DNA of 64,000 nt. It comes from Gammaproteobacteria bacterium (GTDB taxonomy: Bacteria > Pseudomonadota > Gammaproteobacteria > Steroidobacterales > GCA-2729495). The translations under genes and the position numbers were made by a program. The notes under the pieces are model-generated. The model was given only the letters and a program-made list of their open reading frames with translations. It was not told where the DNA came from and searched no databases. Numbering within the stretch: the stretch's first letter is position 1; each line of letters opens with the position of its first letter. Shown piece by piece: positions 27,925 to 36,899 of this stretch. The stretch lies in NCBI GenBank assembly GCA_030583605.1, contig CP129466.1, positions 372,001-436,000 on the forward strand. Reading direction: 5' to 3'.

Positions 27925-28470
27925 CTACTGCGCCGGCAGCGTCTCGACGACGATCGACTGATTGGTGTAGATGCAGATGCGCCCGGCGATCGCAAGCGCC
28001 TTGCGGACGATTTCGGCGGCAGGCAGTTCCGTGTTGTCGAGGAGCGCCCGGGCGGCGGCCTGCGCATACGGGCCGCCGGAACCGATGGCCATCAGGTCGT
28101 CCTCAGGTTCGATCACGTCGCCATTGCCGGATATCACCAGCGATTTCTGCGTGTCGGCCACGCAGAGCAGGGCCTCCAGCCGGCGCAGGCGCCGATCGGT
28201 ACGCCAGTCCTTGGCGAGTTCGATGGCCGCGCGTGTGAGGTTGCCGTACTGGGTGAGCTTCGCTTCGAAGAGCTCGAACAGCGTGAAGGCGTCAGCCGTG
28301 CCGCCTGCGAACCCGGCAATTACCTTGCCCTCGGCGAGACGGCGCACCTTGCGGGCATTGGCCTTCATGATCGTGTTGCCCATCGTCACCTGGCCGTCGC
28401 CGCCGATGGCGACGACGCCGCTTCTGCGCACCGAGATGACGGTGGTGCCTTCGAATTGCTGCATGGTCAT
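27925..28470 (-). CDS. hslV: ATP-dependent protease peptidase subunit HslV
   Basis: A 181-residue threonine peptidase of the proteasome-like HslVU complex. A propeptide of about eight residues precedes the catalytic T9 in GTTVISVRR; removal exposes the threonine. [25 protein letters not shown] and [14 protein letters not shown] are family hallmarks. It is directly upstream of hslU, the normal order. A heat-shock promoter was looked for upstream and not found. Confidence 0.96.
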   Translation of the reverse strand: MTMQQFEGTTVISVRRSGVVAIGGDGQVTMGNTIMKANARKVRRLAEGKVIAGFAGGTADAFTLFELFEAKLTQYGNLTRAAIELAKDWRTDRRLRRLEALLCVADTQKSLVISGNGDVIEPEDDLMAIGSGGPYAQAAARALLDNTELPAAEIVRKALAIAGRICIYTNQSIVVETLPAQ

Positions 28471-28614
28471 GGAGGGCAGGCCGCAAATTTCGGGCGCTCA
28501 GTCTACCGCCTCGCCGCCGCGGGCACATGAGGACATTCCGGACCCGCGGCCAAGGGATGTGCGAGGAGCGGCAAGCGTCGGCGACGCGATCGCCGCGCAA
28601 CCACCAACCCCAAT

Positions 28615-28648
28615 CCCACCGGCGGTCAACCGCCGCCCCGCCGGTGGG
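28615..28648 (-). terminator. Strong hairpin after the Cys-repeat gene (possible terminator)
   Basis: A perfect 11-base-pair stem (28615-28625 with 28638-28648) with a 12-base, GC-rich loop, about 20 bases beyond the stop of the Cys-repeat gene. No T-run follows on either strand, so termination would need help or the hairpin may only protect the transcript end. The rest of 28471-28668 shows nothing else definite. Confidence 0.4.
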
Positions 28649-28668
28649 TGCAGAACCCGATCCGCGCT

Positions 28669-29202
28669 TCAGGTGCCCTGCTGGCCCTGACCGCCACTCT
28701 GGCGGCGCTCGCGCATCTGCTGCTTCATCTGCTCGCAGGCAGCGGGGTCGGCGTCGCACTTCGCCTTCATGTCTTGCATGCGCTGGCGGCGCTGCTCGCG
28801 CTGCTCGGCGCACTCTTCGGGGTTCTGCTCGCACCACTCACGGCGCTCGGCGCGTCTCTGGCGCCGCTCGTCGCAACGCGCCGGGTCAGCGTCGCAGCGT
28901 GCCTTCATCTCCGCCATGCGCTGGCGGCGTTTCTCCTGCTGGGCAGCACACTCCTCGGGGTTCTGCTCGCACCAGGCCTGGCGCTCGGCCTGCCTGGCCC
29001 GCATCTTCTCGCACTGTTCGGGGTTGTCCGCGCACCATTGGTCGCGCCGCGCGCGCATTTCGGCGCATTTCTCCGGGTTCTTGTCGCACCACTCCTTGCC
29101 CATGGGCATGTTGGGCGGCATCTCGTCGGCGCTCAGGGCGGCGGTCGACAAGCCGAGCATTCCCATGGCCGTGGCGGCCAGCATCAGCGTTCTCATCCTC
29201 AT
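28669..29202 (-). CDS. Secreted protein built of tandem Cys-x6-Cys repeats
   Basis: A 177-residue protein with a clear Sec signal peptide (basic start, then LMLAATAMGMLGLSTAALSA). The rest consists of six units, each a C-x6-C pair followed by a highly charged helix rich in R, E, Q and M. Four units read WC(D/E/A)xNPExC (for example WCDKNPEKC, WCEQNPEEC); the other two read CDADPxxC. This gives twelve cysteines in six pairs with near-regular spacing. AGGAG lies seven bases before the ATG. No family was recognised. Paired cysteines on charged helices suggest helical hairpins held by disulfides, or metal binding, in the periplasm; both are inferences. It lies downstream of xerC on the same strand. 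Confidence 0.75.
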   Translation of the reverse strand: MRMRTLMLAATAMGMLGLSTAALSADEMPPNMPMGKEWCDKNPEKCAEMRARRDQWCADNPEQCEKMRARQAERQAWCEQNPEECAAQQEKRRQRMAEMKARCDADPARCDERRQRRAERREWCEQNPEECAEQREQRRQRMQDMKAKCDADPAACEQMKQQMRERRQSGGQGQQGT

Positions 29203-29308
29203 CTCTTTTCTCCTCAGATGGTTTCCTGGTTACTGCGGCGCATCCGTGCAGGTTGCCGCCCTCAAACCAGTAAAACGCGGCCGGCCGTGACCGGTTGACC
29301 GGGTGGTC

Positions 29309-30214
29309 TCAGGCTTTGGCCTTGCGCGCGCGCGGGTGAGCCTTGTCATACACCTGGGCCAGGTGCTGGAAATCCAGGTGGGTGTAGATCTGCGTGGTGC
29401 CGATATTGGCGTGGCCGAGCATTTCCTGCACCGAGCGCAGGTCGCCGCTCGATTCGAGCACGTGCGTGGCGAAGCTGTGGCGGAAGAGGTGCGGGTGAAC
29501 GCGCTGGCCGAGCCCGGAGCGTTGCGCCCAGTACCGCACGCGCGCCTGCACCGAGCGCGGGCTGATACGCCTGCCGCGCACACCGGTGAACATGGCCTGT
29601 TCGCCGACGGCTGCGAGCGCCGCGCGGGTCTTCAGCCAGGCACCGAGCGCCTGTCGGGCCTTGCGACCGACCGGGACGAGCCGGGTTTTGCGCCCCTTGC
29701 CGGTGACGCGGACCATGCCGTCCGCGAGATCGACGTCGCCGAGGTCCAGGCCCACGAGCTCACCGAGGCGCAGACCCGAGGAGTAGAGCAGTTCGAGTAT
29801 CGCGCTGTCGCGCGCGGTGAGCGGGTCGTCGCCCCTGATCTCGAGCAGTTGCGCCATCTGGTCTACGTCGAGAGTGGTCGGCAGGCGGCGGGCGGTGCGT
29901 GGAGCCGAGACGCCCACGCCCGGGTTCTGCGCGAGCTCGCCCTCACGGACCAGGTAGCGGAAGAAGCTGCGTGCGCCCGAGAGGCGGCGCTGGATGCTGC
30001 GCGGGTCCAGGCCCGCGCCGTGGCTGACGGCGGCGTAGCGACGCAGGTGATGGGGTTGCAGTTGCGGCCAGGTATCGATGCCTTCGCGCCGGCAGAACGC
30101 CGCGAGGCACTCGAGGTCGCGCCGGTAGGCGGCCACCGTGTGCGCCGACAGGCGGCGCTCCAGCGCCAGGTGGGCGATGAAACGCTCGGCTTGCTGCCAT
30201 TGACTGGTGTGCAT
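29309..30214 (-). CDS. xerC: Site-specific tyrosine recombinase XerC
   Basis: A 301-residue recombinase that with XerD resolves chromosome dimers at dif. The SAM-like DNA-binding N-terminus is followed by a catalytic domain with R149, K173, H242-x-x-R245, H268 and nucleophile Y277. Context (dapF, DUF484, then this gene) is the classic xerC locus, which separates it from XerD and from integrases of mobile elements. Confidence 0.95.
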   Translation of the reverse strand: MHTSQWQQAERFIAHLALERRLSAHTVAAYRRDLECLAAFCRREGIDTWPQLQPHHLRRYAAVSHGAGLDPRSIQRRLSGARSFFRYLVREGELAQNPGVGVSAPRTARRLPTTLDVDQMAQLLEIRGDDPLTARDSAILELLYSSGLRLGELVGLDLGDVDLADGMVRVTGKGRKTRLVPVGRKARQALGAWLKTRAALAAVGEQAMFTGVRGRRISPRSVQARVRYWAQRSGLGQRVHPHLFRHSFATHVLESSGDLRSVQEMLGHANIGTTQIYTHLDFQHLAQVYDKAHPRARKAKA

Positions 30215-30281
30215 GACGATATGTGCGTGCCCGGTTACCGGAGCCTGGCTCGGGGCTCGCGCTCTGCGCGCGACGGGCGGG

Positions 30282-30980
30282 TTACCGCAGCGACAGCGCG
30301 CAGGCGATCAGTTCACCGAGACGCGCGAGGAAGTCGATGCTCTTCGAGGGCTGGAAATGATCCGGATTGCGGTTGCCGATCGCGAGAAAGCCGAACTCCG
30401 AGCGCGGGCCCAATGGCACCAGGGCCATGGACTGGATGTCCGTCCCGGGTCCGAAGAGAAAATCCCGCTGTGCCTCGCGGGCGCGCGTGCAGCGCGGCGA
30501 GGAGCCCTGCAGGAACGACTTGAACGGCCCCACTGCCGGGTCTTCGCGGTGCACGACGCGCACGAACTGCGAGTGACCCTGGACGAGCCCGGGTACGCTG
30601 TCGAACAGTACCAGCGCCGCCCGGTCGACCGAGAACCCCTCGCGCAGCTGCTCGTCGAGGATGTCGATCACGTCCTCGCGGCTGCGTGAGCGCATGAGCA
30701 GCAGCGCGAGCGCGTGAATGCGCCCTGCCAGGCGGTCGTTGGTCCGCGCAACCTCGACGAGTTCGCGCAGCTTGGTTTCGAGCGCCGCGTTGCGCTGGCG
30801 CAGCACGTCCACCTGCCGCTCCACCAGCGAGATCGCGCCGCCGGTGGTGCGGTGCGGGAGACGCAGGCCCGACAGCAGGGTCAGGTTGCGCTCGAAGAAA
30901 TCCGGGTTGGCCTTCAGATACTCCGCGATGGATTCCTCGGAGATCTCGGGGTAAGCGAGGTGTTTCGAGACTGTGCTCAT
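30282..30980 (-). CDS. DUF484 family protein
   Basis: A 232-residue cytosolic protein of the DUF484 family, almost always found between dapF and xerC. The N-terminal helix-rich part contains YPEISEESIAEYLKANPDFF and a coiled coil (VERQVDVLRQRNAALE). The C-terminal half is GAF-like, with LVPLGPRSEFGFLAIGN and a final DFLARLGELIACALSL. Its ATG overlaps the dapF stop. Function is unknown; the GAF-like fold hints at ligand sensing or a scaffold role. Confidence 0.92.
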   Translation of the reverse strand: MSTVSKHLAYPEISEESIAEYLKANPDFFERNLTLLSGLRLPHRTTGGAISLVERQVDVLRQRNAALETKLRELVEVARTNDRLAGRIHALALLLMRSRSREDVIDILDEQLREGFSVDRAALVLFDSVPGLVQGHSQFVRVVHREDPAVGPFKSFLQGSSPRCTRAREAQRDFLFGPGTDIQSMALVPLGPRSEFGFLAIGNRNPDHFQPSKSIDFLARLGELIACALSLR

Positions 30981-31795
30981 ATGTCCACCGTTCCCTCGAA
31001 GACGGTAACCGCTTCGCCGCTGAGCCAGACCGGAGAGCCGGGGCCCTCCCAGTGCACGAGCAACTCACCACCCGGCAGCCTGACCATCACCCGCTCGGCC
31101 AGCCAGCCGGCACGCCGGCCCACGACGGCCGCTGCGCAGGCGCCGGTCCCGCAGGCCCGGGTCTCGCCTGCGCCGCGCTCGAACACGCGGAGCCTGACAT
31201 GCTCCGCATCGAGCACCTGCATGAAACCGATGTTAGCACGGTTTGGAAAACGCTCATGGCGTTCGAGCGCGGGCCCGAGCGTGGCGACCGGCGCGGCATC
31301 GACATCGTCCACGCGCAGCACCGCATGCGGATTGCCGAGCGAGACCACGCGCAGCTCAATGGATCGCCCGCCGGTCGTCACTTCGTAACTGTCTGCCTCA
31401 CGCCCGGCAACGAACGGCACCTGGTCTGGTTCGAAACGCGGCACCGCGAGTTCGACGCTGACGCGGCCGTTGCGCTCCAGGCGCGCGCGCGAGGAACCGC
31501 CACGGTGCTGGAGCACCAGCGTGTGGTCACCGTCCCCGCCGATGAGGCGGGCGATGCAGCGGGCACCGTTGCCGCACTGCTCGGCTTCGCCGCCGTCGGC
31601 GTTGAACACCCGGTAATAGGCCGCGGCGTCGGGCGTACGCGGTGGCTCCACCCAGAGCAGCTGGTCGAACCCGATGCCGGTCCTGCGATCGGCGAGGGCG
31701 TGAATCACCCTGACCGGCGGCGGCGTCGCGCCGTTCGCGCGCACGACCATGAAGTCGTTGCCGAGACCGTGCATCTTGGTGAAGGTCAGGCGCAT
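30977..31795 (-). CDS. dapF: Diaminopimelate epimerase
   Basis: A 272-residue cofactor-independent racemase that makes meso-diaminopimelate for lysine and peptidoglycan. The two active-site cysteines are C74 in AEQCGNGARC and C215 in TRACGTGAC; KMHGLGNDF starts the protein. ATG 31795 is chosen from the family N-terminus although the frame is open to 31921. A well-formed -10 element lies about 27 bases upstream. Confidence 0.96.
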   Translation of the reverse strand: MRLTFTKMHGLGNDFMVVRANGATPPPVRVIHALADRRTGIGFDQLLWVEPPRTPDAAAYYRVFNADGGEAEQCGNGARCIARLIGGDGDHTLVLQHRGGSSRARLERNGRVSVELAVPRFEPDQVPFVAGREADSYEVTTGGRSIELRVVSLGNPHAVLRVDDVDAAPVATLGPALERHERFPNRANIGFMQVLDAEHVRLRVFERGAGETRACGTGACAAAVVGRRAGWLAERVMVRLPGGELLVHWEGPGSPVWLSGEAVTVFEGTVDI

Positions 31796-31821
31796 GGAGG
31801 CTGCTCGCAACAAGGCCGGCA

Positions 31822-31850
31822 TTATATCGGCCGCTGCCTCGCGTGTTGCC
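31822..31850 (-). promoter_or_regulatory. Predicted promoter of dapF
   Basis: On the minus strand a perfect TATAAT (31827-31822) is preceded, 17 bases earlier, by GCAACA (31850-31845), a weak -35. Transcription would start near 31815, leaving a 5' leader of about 20 bases before dapF. Confidence 0.5.
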
Positions 31851-32013
31851 CGTCGACGGCGCCGGGCGCAGCCGGCAAGTACGAGACCGGCGCACGGGGC
31901 GACGTGCAGCGAGCCCGGCATGGACTTTTGCGGATGGCCCCGTTAAGTTCTCGTTCCGTCCCCGGAGGAACTCATGGACCAGGCGTGACGGTCCAGAAAA
32001 AGGAACAAGAATC

Positions 32014-32661
32014 ATGCGGCATATCATGGTGCTGAATGCGAAGGGCGGCTGCGGCAAGAGCACGATCGCGACCAATCTTGCGAGCTACTACGCCACCCAG
32101 GACAAGAAGGTAGCCCTGGTGGACTACGATCCGCAGCGATCAGCCCTCGACTGGCTGGCCAAGCGTCCGGCTGACCGTCCGCCGATCGAGGCCGTGGAGG
32201 GGTTCACCCACGGCCTGCGTAATCTGCCCCGCAGCGTCGAAGTGGCCGTCATCGATGCGCCGGCGCGGGTCCATGGCCCGGAGCTGACCAATCTCGTGCG
32301 CCACGCGGAGACGATCGTCGTGCCGGTGCTGCCGTCGACCATCGACATCCAGGCAGCGTCACGCTTCCTGGAAGACCTCAAGACCGTCGGCCGCGTCGAG
32401 CGGCGCGAGGTGCGCATTGCGGTCGTGGCGAACCGGATGCGGGAGAACACGCTCATTGCCGGGGAACTCGATGAGTACCTCGATAATCTGCGTACACCTT
32501 ATGTGGCGAAGCTGCGCGAGGCGCAAAACTACATCCGCGCCTATACCCGCGGGCTCGGAATCTTCGAGTTGCCGGAATACCTGGCCTGGCCCGACTGGGA
32601 GCAGTGGGAGCCGCTGGTCGAGTGGCTCGGCAGCCGGCGCAGCCGCCCCGTAGCCGCCTGA
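32014..32661 (+). CDS. Orphan ParA/MinD-family ATPase
   Basis: A 215-residue deviant-Walker P-loop ATPase. The Walker A motif is K10-GGCGKST, with the signature lysine K10, and VALVDYDPQRSALDW gives the Walker A' aspartate. It starts at ATG 32014 behind AAGGA. No parB, parS-like repeat or replication gene is adjacent, and the chromosome-partition parAB pair is not here. Its neighbours are dapF (divergent) and hemY (convergent). Short ParA proteins of this kind position cellular cargo such as chemoreceptor arrays or protein machines; the cargo is unknown. Confidence 0.8.
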   Translation: MRHIMVLNAKGGCGKSTIATNLASYYATQDKKVALVDYDPQRSALDWLAKRPADRPPIEAVEGFTHGLRNLPRSVEVAVIDAPARVHGPELTNLVRHAETIVVPVLPSTIDIQAASRFLEDLKTVGRVERREVRIAVVANRMRENTLIAGELDEYLDNLRTPYVAKLREAQNYIRAYTRGLGIFELPEYLAWPDWEQWEPLVEWLGSRRSRPVAA

Positions 32662-32700
32662 GGTCATCGCGCGCTCCGGGCGAGCGGCTGGTACCGCCTG

Positions 32701-33969
32701 CTAGCCGCGGTCAGCCGTAACGCGGGCGGACTCCATCGCGGTCGTTGCGGCACTCTTGCCTTCGATGCTGGCGGACCTGGCGGTGGCCGATGCCTGCCCG
32801 GCGGTCGCGGCCGTTCGCAGCGCAAGGCCGCGCTGGAAGGCCCGGGCCGCGGCGTCCTTGTCGCCGATGCGTTGCATCAGCTGGCCGAGCGCTTCGCAGG
32901 TTTCCGGCGTCGGGCGAATCGCGAGGCTTGTTTCCAGGTAGCTGCGCGCCTTGCCCCAGAGCTGGTTGCGATAGGAGAGCCGCCCGACTGCGAGCAGCAG
33001 ATCCGGATCCTCGGGGCGCTCCTTCAGAAACGCCTCGGCGTGCTTCAGTTGCCGGCCGACGTCGGGCAGCTGCAGTTCGCCATAGAACGCGATCAGCTCC
33101 GGGTCCCAGTGGTCGCGCAGGGCCCGGCGCACCTCCGCCTCGGCTACCGTGACGGCTCCGCAGCGTGCCAGGGCTGCGGTGCGCGCATGGACCAGCGCCG
33201 GGGTATGGCGCAGCCCCTTCGGTACTTCGTCCCAGATCCTGCCGATGCCGGCCTCGTCGAGCGCCGGGTCGCCGAGCAACGCGCGAAACGCCTCGGTGGT
33301 CCAGCGGTTGAGTTTCTCCGGCGGCAGCGGCGGTGCCGCGCGCAGTGACGGCAGCAGGTCGATGAGTGCGCGATAGTCCTGCCGGCGCCAATACAGCGCG
33401 GCGAGCAGGCGCAGCGCCTGGCCATGCCGGGGGTTGTGCTCGCGGATCCGGTTCAGCGTGATGAGCGCGTCGTCGAACGCCTGGTCGTCCATCTGCATCT
33501 CTGCCTGGGCGAGCAGCACCGCATCGGCGGCGGCCGGTTCCTGTTCGTAGGCGAGGCGCAGCCAGCCGTCGCGGCGGACCGCATCGTTCTGCTGGTGGGC
33601 GAGGCGCGCCGCGGCCAGGTAGTTCATCAGCGGCGCTCCGCTGCGCCGCGCCCCGCGTGTGAGCAGGCGCTCGCCGCGGGCGAGCTTGCCCTGCGCGATG
33701 GCGATGTAACCGCGCGTCGCCTGCCGCCCGGCCCAGCGCACGCGGGCGCGTGCCGTCGCCTCGCCGAGTTCACGCGGCACCCTCCAGAGCCAGACGATCA
33801 GCCGCACGACGAGATAGGCAATGAGCAGCACGAACAACGCGACCGGGACCGACATCTCGACGACGTAGCCGAGAAAGCTCACCAGCACGTAGCCGTTGTC
33901 CTGGACCAGGTAATGGGCAGCCAGCGCCCCGAACGCCAGCGTGAGGACGATGGCGAGCCCGGCCATCAT
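32701..33969 (-). CDS. hemY: HemY-type TPR membrane protein
   Basis: A 422-residue inner-membrane protein with two N-terminal helices (about 3-22 and 38-62) and a long helical TPR region typical of proteobacterial HemY, for example FDDALITLNRIREHNPRHGQ and AARAFQRGLALR. It is not the protoporphyrinogen oxidase also called HemY. It is assumed to organise late haem synthesis at the membrane. It overlaps hemX by four bases. The C-terminal tail is alanine/threonine rich and low in complexity. Confidence 0.9.
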   Translation of the reverse strand: MMAGLAIVLTLAFGALAAHYLVQDNGYVLVSFLGYVVEMSVPVALFVLLIAYLVVRLIVWLWRVPRELGEATARARVRWAGRQATRGYIAIAQGKLARGERLLTRGARRSGAPLMNYLAAARLAHQQNDAVRRDGWLRLAYEQEPAAADAVLLAQAEMQMDDQAFDDALITLNRIREHNPRHGQALRLLAALYWRRQDYRALIDLLPSLRAAPPLPPEKLNRWTTEAFRALLGDPALDEAGIGRIWDEVPKGLRHTPALVHARTAALARCGAVTVAEAEVRRALRDHWDPELIAFYGELQLPDVGRQLKHAEAFLKERPEDPDLLLAVGRLSYRNQLWGKARSYLETSLAIRPTPETCEALGQLMQRIGDKDAAARAFQRGLALRTAATAGQASATARSASIEGKSAATTAMESARVTADRG

Positions 33970-35021
33970 GGCGTGAGCGCATGCTCCTTGATGCGCAACA
34001 GTGCGCCGAGCGATGCCGACACGTCCGGCAGCGATTCCGGCGGCGCGCTGCGCATCAGCTCGTCGATCGACGTGAGCGCGGCCTCGACCGCGACCGCGCC
34101 GGTATCGAAGTTGCGCTCCAGCGCCTGGCGCACGTTGGTGAGCGACGCCAGGTACACACCCGCCTGCCCGCGCAGCAGCGCGAGCCGTGCCATCTGCAGC
34201 TCGAGTTCCAGGCTGCGGACAAGGCTGTCCGCAGATTCCTCGCTGAGCATGGTGTCGGCCGGCGTGCCGGTGCGCCGGATGCTGACGATGCTGCCCAGTG
34301 CCGCGCGCAGCGAGGCGAGCAGCCGCTGCGTGCCGGTCAGGTCGGCGTCCGGCGTCGCGGCCGGCGCGGGCGTGAACGCTGCCGGTGCGCTGCGCTTGAG
34401 CGGCAGGCCCGGGATCGTTCCCGCCAGCGCGGTCAGCTTCAGGACCAGCCCTTCCGTATCCACGCGCGGGATGGCGCGCAGCGCCGCGATGTCGTCCGCG
34501 AGGAGCTTGCGCACCGGGGCGAGGCGCGGGTCGGCCGCGTCCCGCAGGTGTTCGTCGGCGATGGTGAGCGCGGCGAGCGCCCCGGCACTGTCTCCCGCGA
34601 GCGTCTGCTGGGCGTTGGCGACGCGCATGAAGTACTCGGCCTGCTCCACCCGCCAGGTCAGCCGGACGCGCTCGCCGCCCGGCAGCTTGGCGATGGCTTC
34701 CTCGAGCTGTGCGATGCGGCCGGCGAGCGAGTCCTCGGCGGCAGTCCCGGTGCCCACGCGCTGGCCGAGGCGGTCGAGGTCGTCGCGCTCGCGCCGCATG
34801 CGGTCTTCGAGCGCACCCATCCGCCGCTGCAGCTTGCCCGCGAGTTCCTCGCCGCTCGCCTGCCCGGCGGTCGCCCGGGTGGTGGTGTAGGCCCAGTTGG
34901 CAGCGGCGGCCGCGAGTGCGAGCAATGCCAGGAAGACGGCAAGACGCGGCGCACGCGCGGGTACCCGGGCTGGTTGCGCCTCCGGTCGCTGCTCTTTCCG
35001 TTCGATCTGCTCGTCGCTCAT
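33966..35021 (-). CDS. hemX: HemX-like membrane protein
   Basis: About 351 residues with a Q/R/A/P-rich cytosolic start, one membrane helix (LAVFLALLALAAAAANWAY), a coiled-coil segment (LQRRMGALEDRMRRERDDLD) and a periplasmic alpha-helical domain with RLTWRVEQAEYFMRVANAQQ and DTEGLVLKL. This matches the HemX family that normally lies between hemD and hemY; it has no methyltransferase motifs. ATG 35021 is preferred over 35036. Only 42 bases separate it from algR, leaving no room for hemC or hemD. Confidence 0.88.
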   Translation of the reverse strand: MSDEQIERKEQRPEAQPARVPARAPRLAVFLALLALAAAAANWAYTTTRATAGQASGEELAGKLQRRMGALEDRMRRERDDLDRLGQRVGTGTAAEDSLAGRIAQLEEAIAKLPGGERVRLTWRVEQAEYFMRVANAQQTLAGDSAGALAALTIADEHLRDAADPRLAPVRKLLADDIAALRAIPRVDTEGLVLKLTALAGTIPGLPLKRSAPAAFTPAPAATPDADLTGTQRLLASLRAALGSIVSIRRTGTPADTMLSEESADSLVRSLELELQMARLALLRGQAGVYLASLTNVRQALERNFDTGAVAVEAALTSIDELMRSAPPESLPDVSASLGALLRIKEHALTP

Positions 35022-35063
35022 GGCTGGCGCCCGCATTCTGCCACGAGCCGGTCGCGACGTACC

Positions 35064-35816
35064 TCAGGACTCGCCAAGAAGCCGGCGCCTGACCTCCGCA
35101 GCAAGTCTGCGGCTGACGGGCAGGGGTTCGTCGCGGTGGGCCAGCCAGGCCACGCAGCGGCCGTCCTCGGTGGTCTCGATGCGCTGCAGGTAGCGGACCG
35201 CAACCAGCGTGTTGCGGTGGATGCGGATGAAGTCGCCCGCGAATTCCGTCTCGAGGTCTTTCAGCGTCTCGTCGGTGACTTCCTCGCCGTCGAGGTGCAC
35301 CAGGGTCACGTATTTCTGATCGGCCTGGAAACAGATGATCTCGCTGACCGGCACGAGCCGCAGGCCGCGCAGCTTGCGGACGCAGATGTGGGCGCGCCGG
35401 CCCGCCTGCGGGCTCGAGGCTGCCAGCGCGTTCATTTCGCCACGGGTCAGCCGCGCGGCCTGTTGCAGCGCGCGTTGCAGGCGTTCACGGCGCACCGGCT
35501 TGACCAGATAGCCGATCGCCTGGGCCTCGAAGGCCTGGATCGCGTAGTCGCTGTACGCGGTGGTGAAGATCACCGCGGGCGGATGCTCGAGCGAGGTCAG
35601 GTGACGGGCGACTTCGATGCCGTCCATGCCGGGCATCCGGATATCGAGCAGCACCACGTCGGGGTCGAGCTGCTCGCACAGCTCGAGCGCCTGGCGGCCG
35701 TGGATGGCTTCGCCGGCCACCTGCCATGCGCCGATGTCCTCGATCAGCTGGCGCAGGCGCGCACGCGCCGGCGGTTCGTCGTCCACGATGAGGACGCTGT
35801 GTCCCGCGGTGCTCAC
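35064..35816 (-). CDS. algR: LytTR response regulator AlgR
   Basis: A 250-residue regulator with a receiver domain (1-125, phosphoacceptor D58 in VVLLDIRMPGMDG, lysine in YLVKPV) and a LytTR DNA-binding domain (about 145-245). GTG 35816 overlaps the algZ stop (GTGA). In relatives AlgR controls type IV pili, alginate or other surface traits and virulence. The pairing with algZ and the hem genes identifies it as the AlgR orthologue. Confidence 0.92.
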   Translation of the reverse strand: MSTAGHSVLIVDDEPPARARLRQLIEDIGAWQVAGEAIHGRQALELCEQLDPDVVLLDIRMPGMDGIEVARHLTSLEHPPAVIFTTAYSDYAIQAFEAQAIGYLVKPVRRERLQRALQQAARLTRGEMNALAASSPQAGRRAHICVRKLRGLRLVPVSEIICFQADQKYVTLVHLDGEEVTDETLKDLETEFAGDFIRIHRNTLVAVRYLQRIETTEDGRCVAWLAHRDEPLPVSRRLAAEVRRRLLGES

Positions 35817-36886
35817 CGGCCCGCCTTCCGGTAGGGCAGCCACAGGGTGACGCGGAACTCGCCCGGCCGCTCCTCCACGCGCAGCCCGGCGCGTTCGCCA
35901 TAGGCCAGTTCGAGGCGCTGGCGGATGTTCTCGAGCGCGATCTGGTTGCCGGAGCGCTCCGCGCTGCCTTGCGCCGGCGTGGGGTTGGTCACGGTCAGGC
36001 GCAGGCTGTTGCCGTCGCACTCCCCGCCAATGCGCACCACGGCGCACTCGGCCAGGCGCTCGACGCCGTGGTAGATGGCGTTCTCCAGCAGCGGCTGCAC
36101 GGTGAGCCCGGGGAGCATCGCGTCGGCGGGCAGCGCCCCGGTCTGCCATTCGACGCGCAGGCGCTCGCCGAGCCGGTGCTGCTCCATGCGCTCGTAGACC
36201 CGCGTGATCTCGAACTCCTCGGCGAGCGTGATGAACCGGCGCTCGTCGTTCAGCGAGGCGCGGAACAGATCCGCCAGGTCTTCGACCGCCTGCTCGGCTG
36301 CCGCCGGATTGCTGCGGGTGAGGCTCGCGATCGTGTTCATGCTGTTGAAGAGAAAATGCGGCCGGATGCGCGCCTGCAGGGCGTGAATGCGCGCTTCGGC
36401 CTGGCGGCGCACGTTACCCTGCCACTGGGCGGAGACGTAGAAGTAACGCAGCAGTCCGCTGGCCACGATGCCGCCGATGGCGAGGTTGCGGGCAGCGAAG
36501 AACCGGTGGTCGGTGGGCAGCCAGCCGTCGTTCGCCACGCCCGGTGCGACGAAGTAACCGACCCAGTAGATGGCCTCCGATACGATCAGCACATTGACCA
36601 GCACGGCCCCGAGCGCCAGAGCGCTGCCCTGGCGCAGCGGGAGGCGTGCAGCCCAGGGGCGCACCGCGCAGAGCACGGCGGCCGAGGTCAGCGACAGCCA
36701 TTGCAGTACGACGGAAGTGCGGCCGAGATCGGCAAAGAAACTGACCCATTCATCCTGGCGGGCGAGCGCCAGGGTAATGGCGACGAGCTCGGCAATGAGC
36801 ACCACGCCCAGGACCGCCATGGGCGCGCAAAGATCGGGAAGGTAGCTGCAGGTGTCGGCGCGCGGCCTGTCCGGTGTGTCGGTCAC
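35813..36886 (-). CDS. algZ: Sensor kinase-like protein AlgZ/FimS
   Basis: A LytS-type sensor of 357 residues from GTG 36886, 13 bases after the upstream stop. This start leaves about 15 residues before YLPDLC, as in Pseudomonas homologues; an ATG at 36964 would overlap the neighbour by 65 bases. Several membrane helices fill residues 22-155. The His_kinase region has H177 in RPHFLFNSMNT, then VQPLLENAIYHG (N box) and ALENIRQRLELAYG. Signal unknown. Confidence 0.88.
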   Translation of the reverse strand: MTDTPDRPRADTCSYLPDLCAPMAVLGVVLIAELVAITLALARQDEWVSFFADLGRTSVVLQWLSLTSAAVLCAVRPWAARLPLRQGSALALGAVLVNVLIVSEAIYWVGYFVAPGVANDGWLPTDHRFFAARNLAIGGIVASGLLRYFYVSAQWQGNVRRQAEARIHALQARIRPHFLFNSMNTIASLTRSNPAAAEQAVEDLADLFRASLNDERRFITLAEEFEITRVYERMEQHRLGERLRVEWQTGALPADAMLPGLTVQPLLENAIYHGVERLAECAVVRIGGECDGNSLRLTVTNPTPAQGSAERSGNQIALENIRQRLELAYGERAGLRVEERPGEFRVTLWLPYRKAGR

Positions 36887-36899
36887 CGGGTGGGCGGCG

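Noticed and set aside
31796..31921. In-frame extension of dapF with a lipobox-like LVLAGC, as in the small lipoprotein often found upstream of dapF
   Set aside because: There is no stop between it and dapF, no GQKGPL-type sequence after the cysteine, and a good -10 element lies within it.
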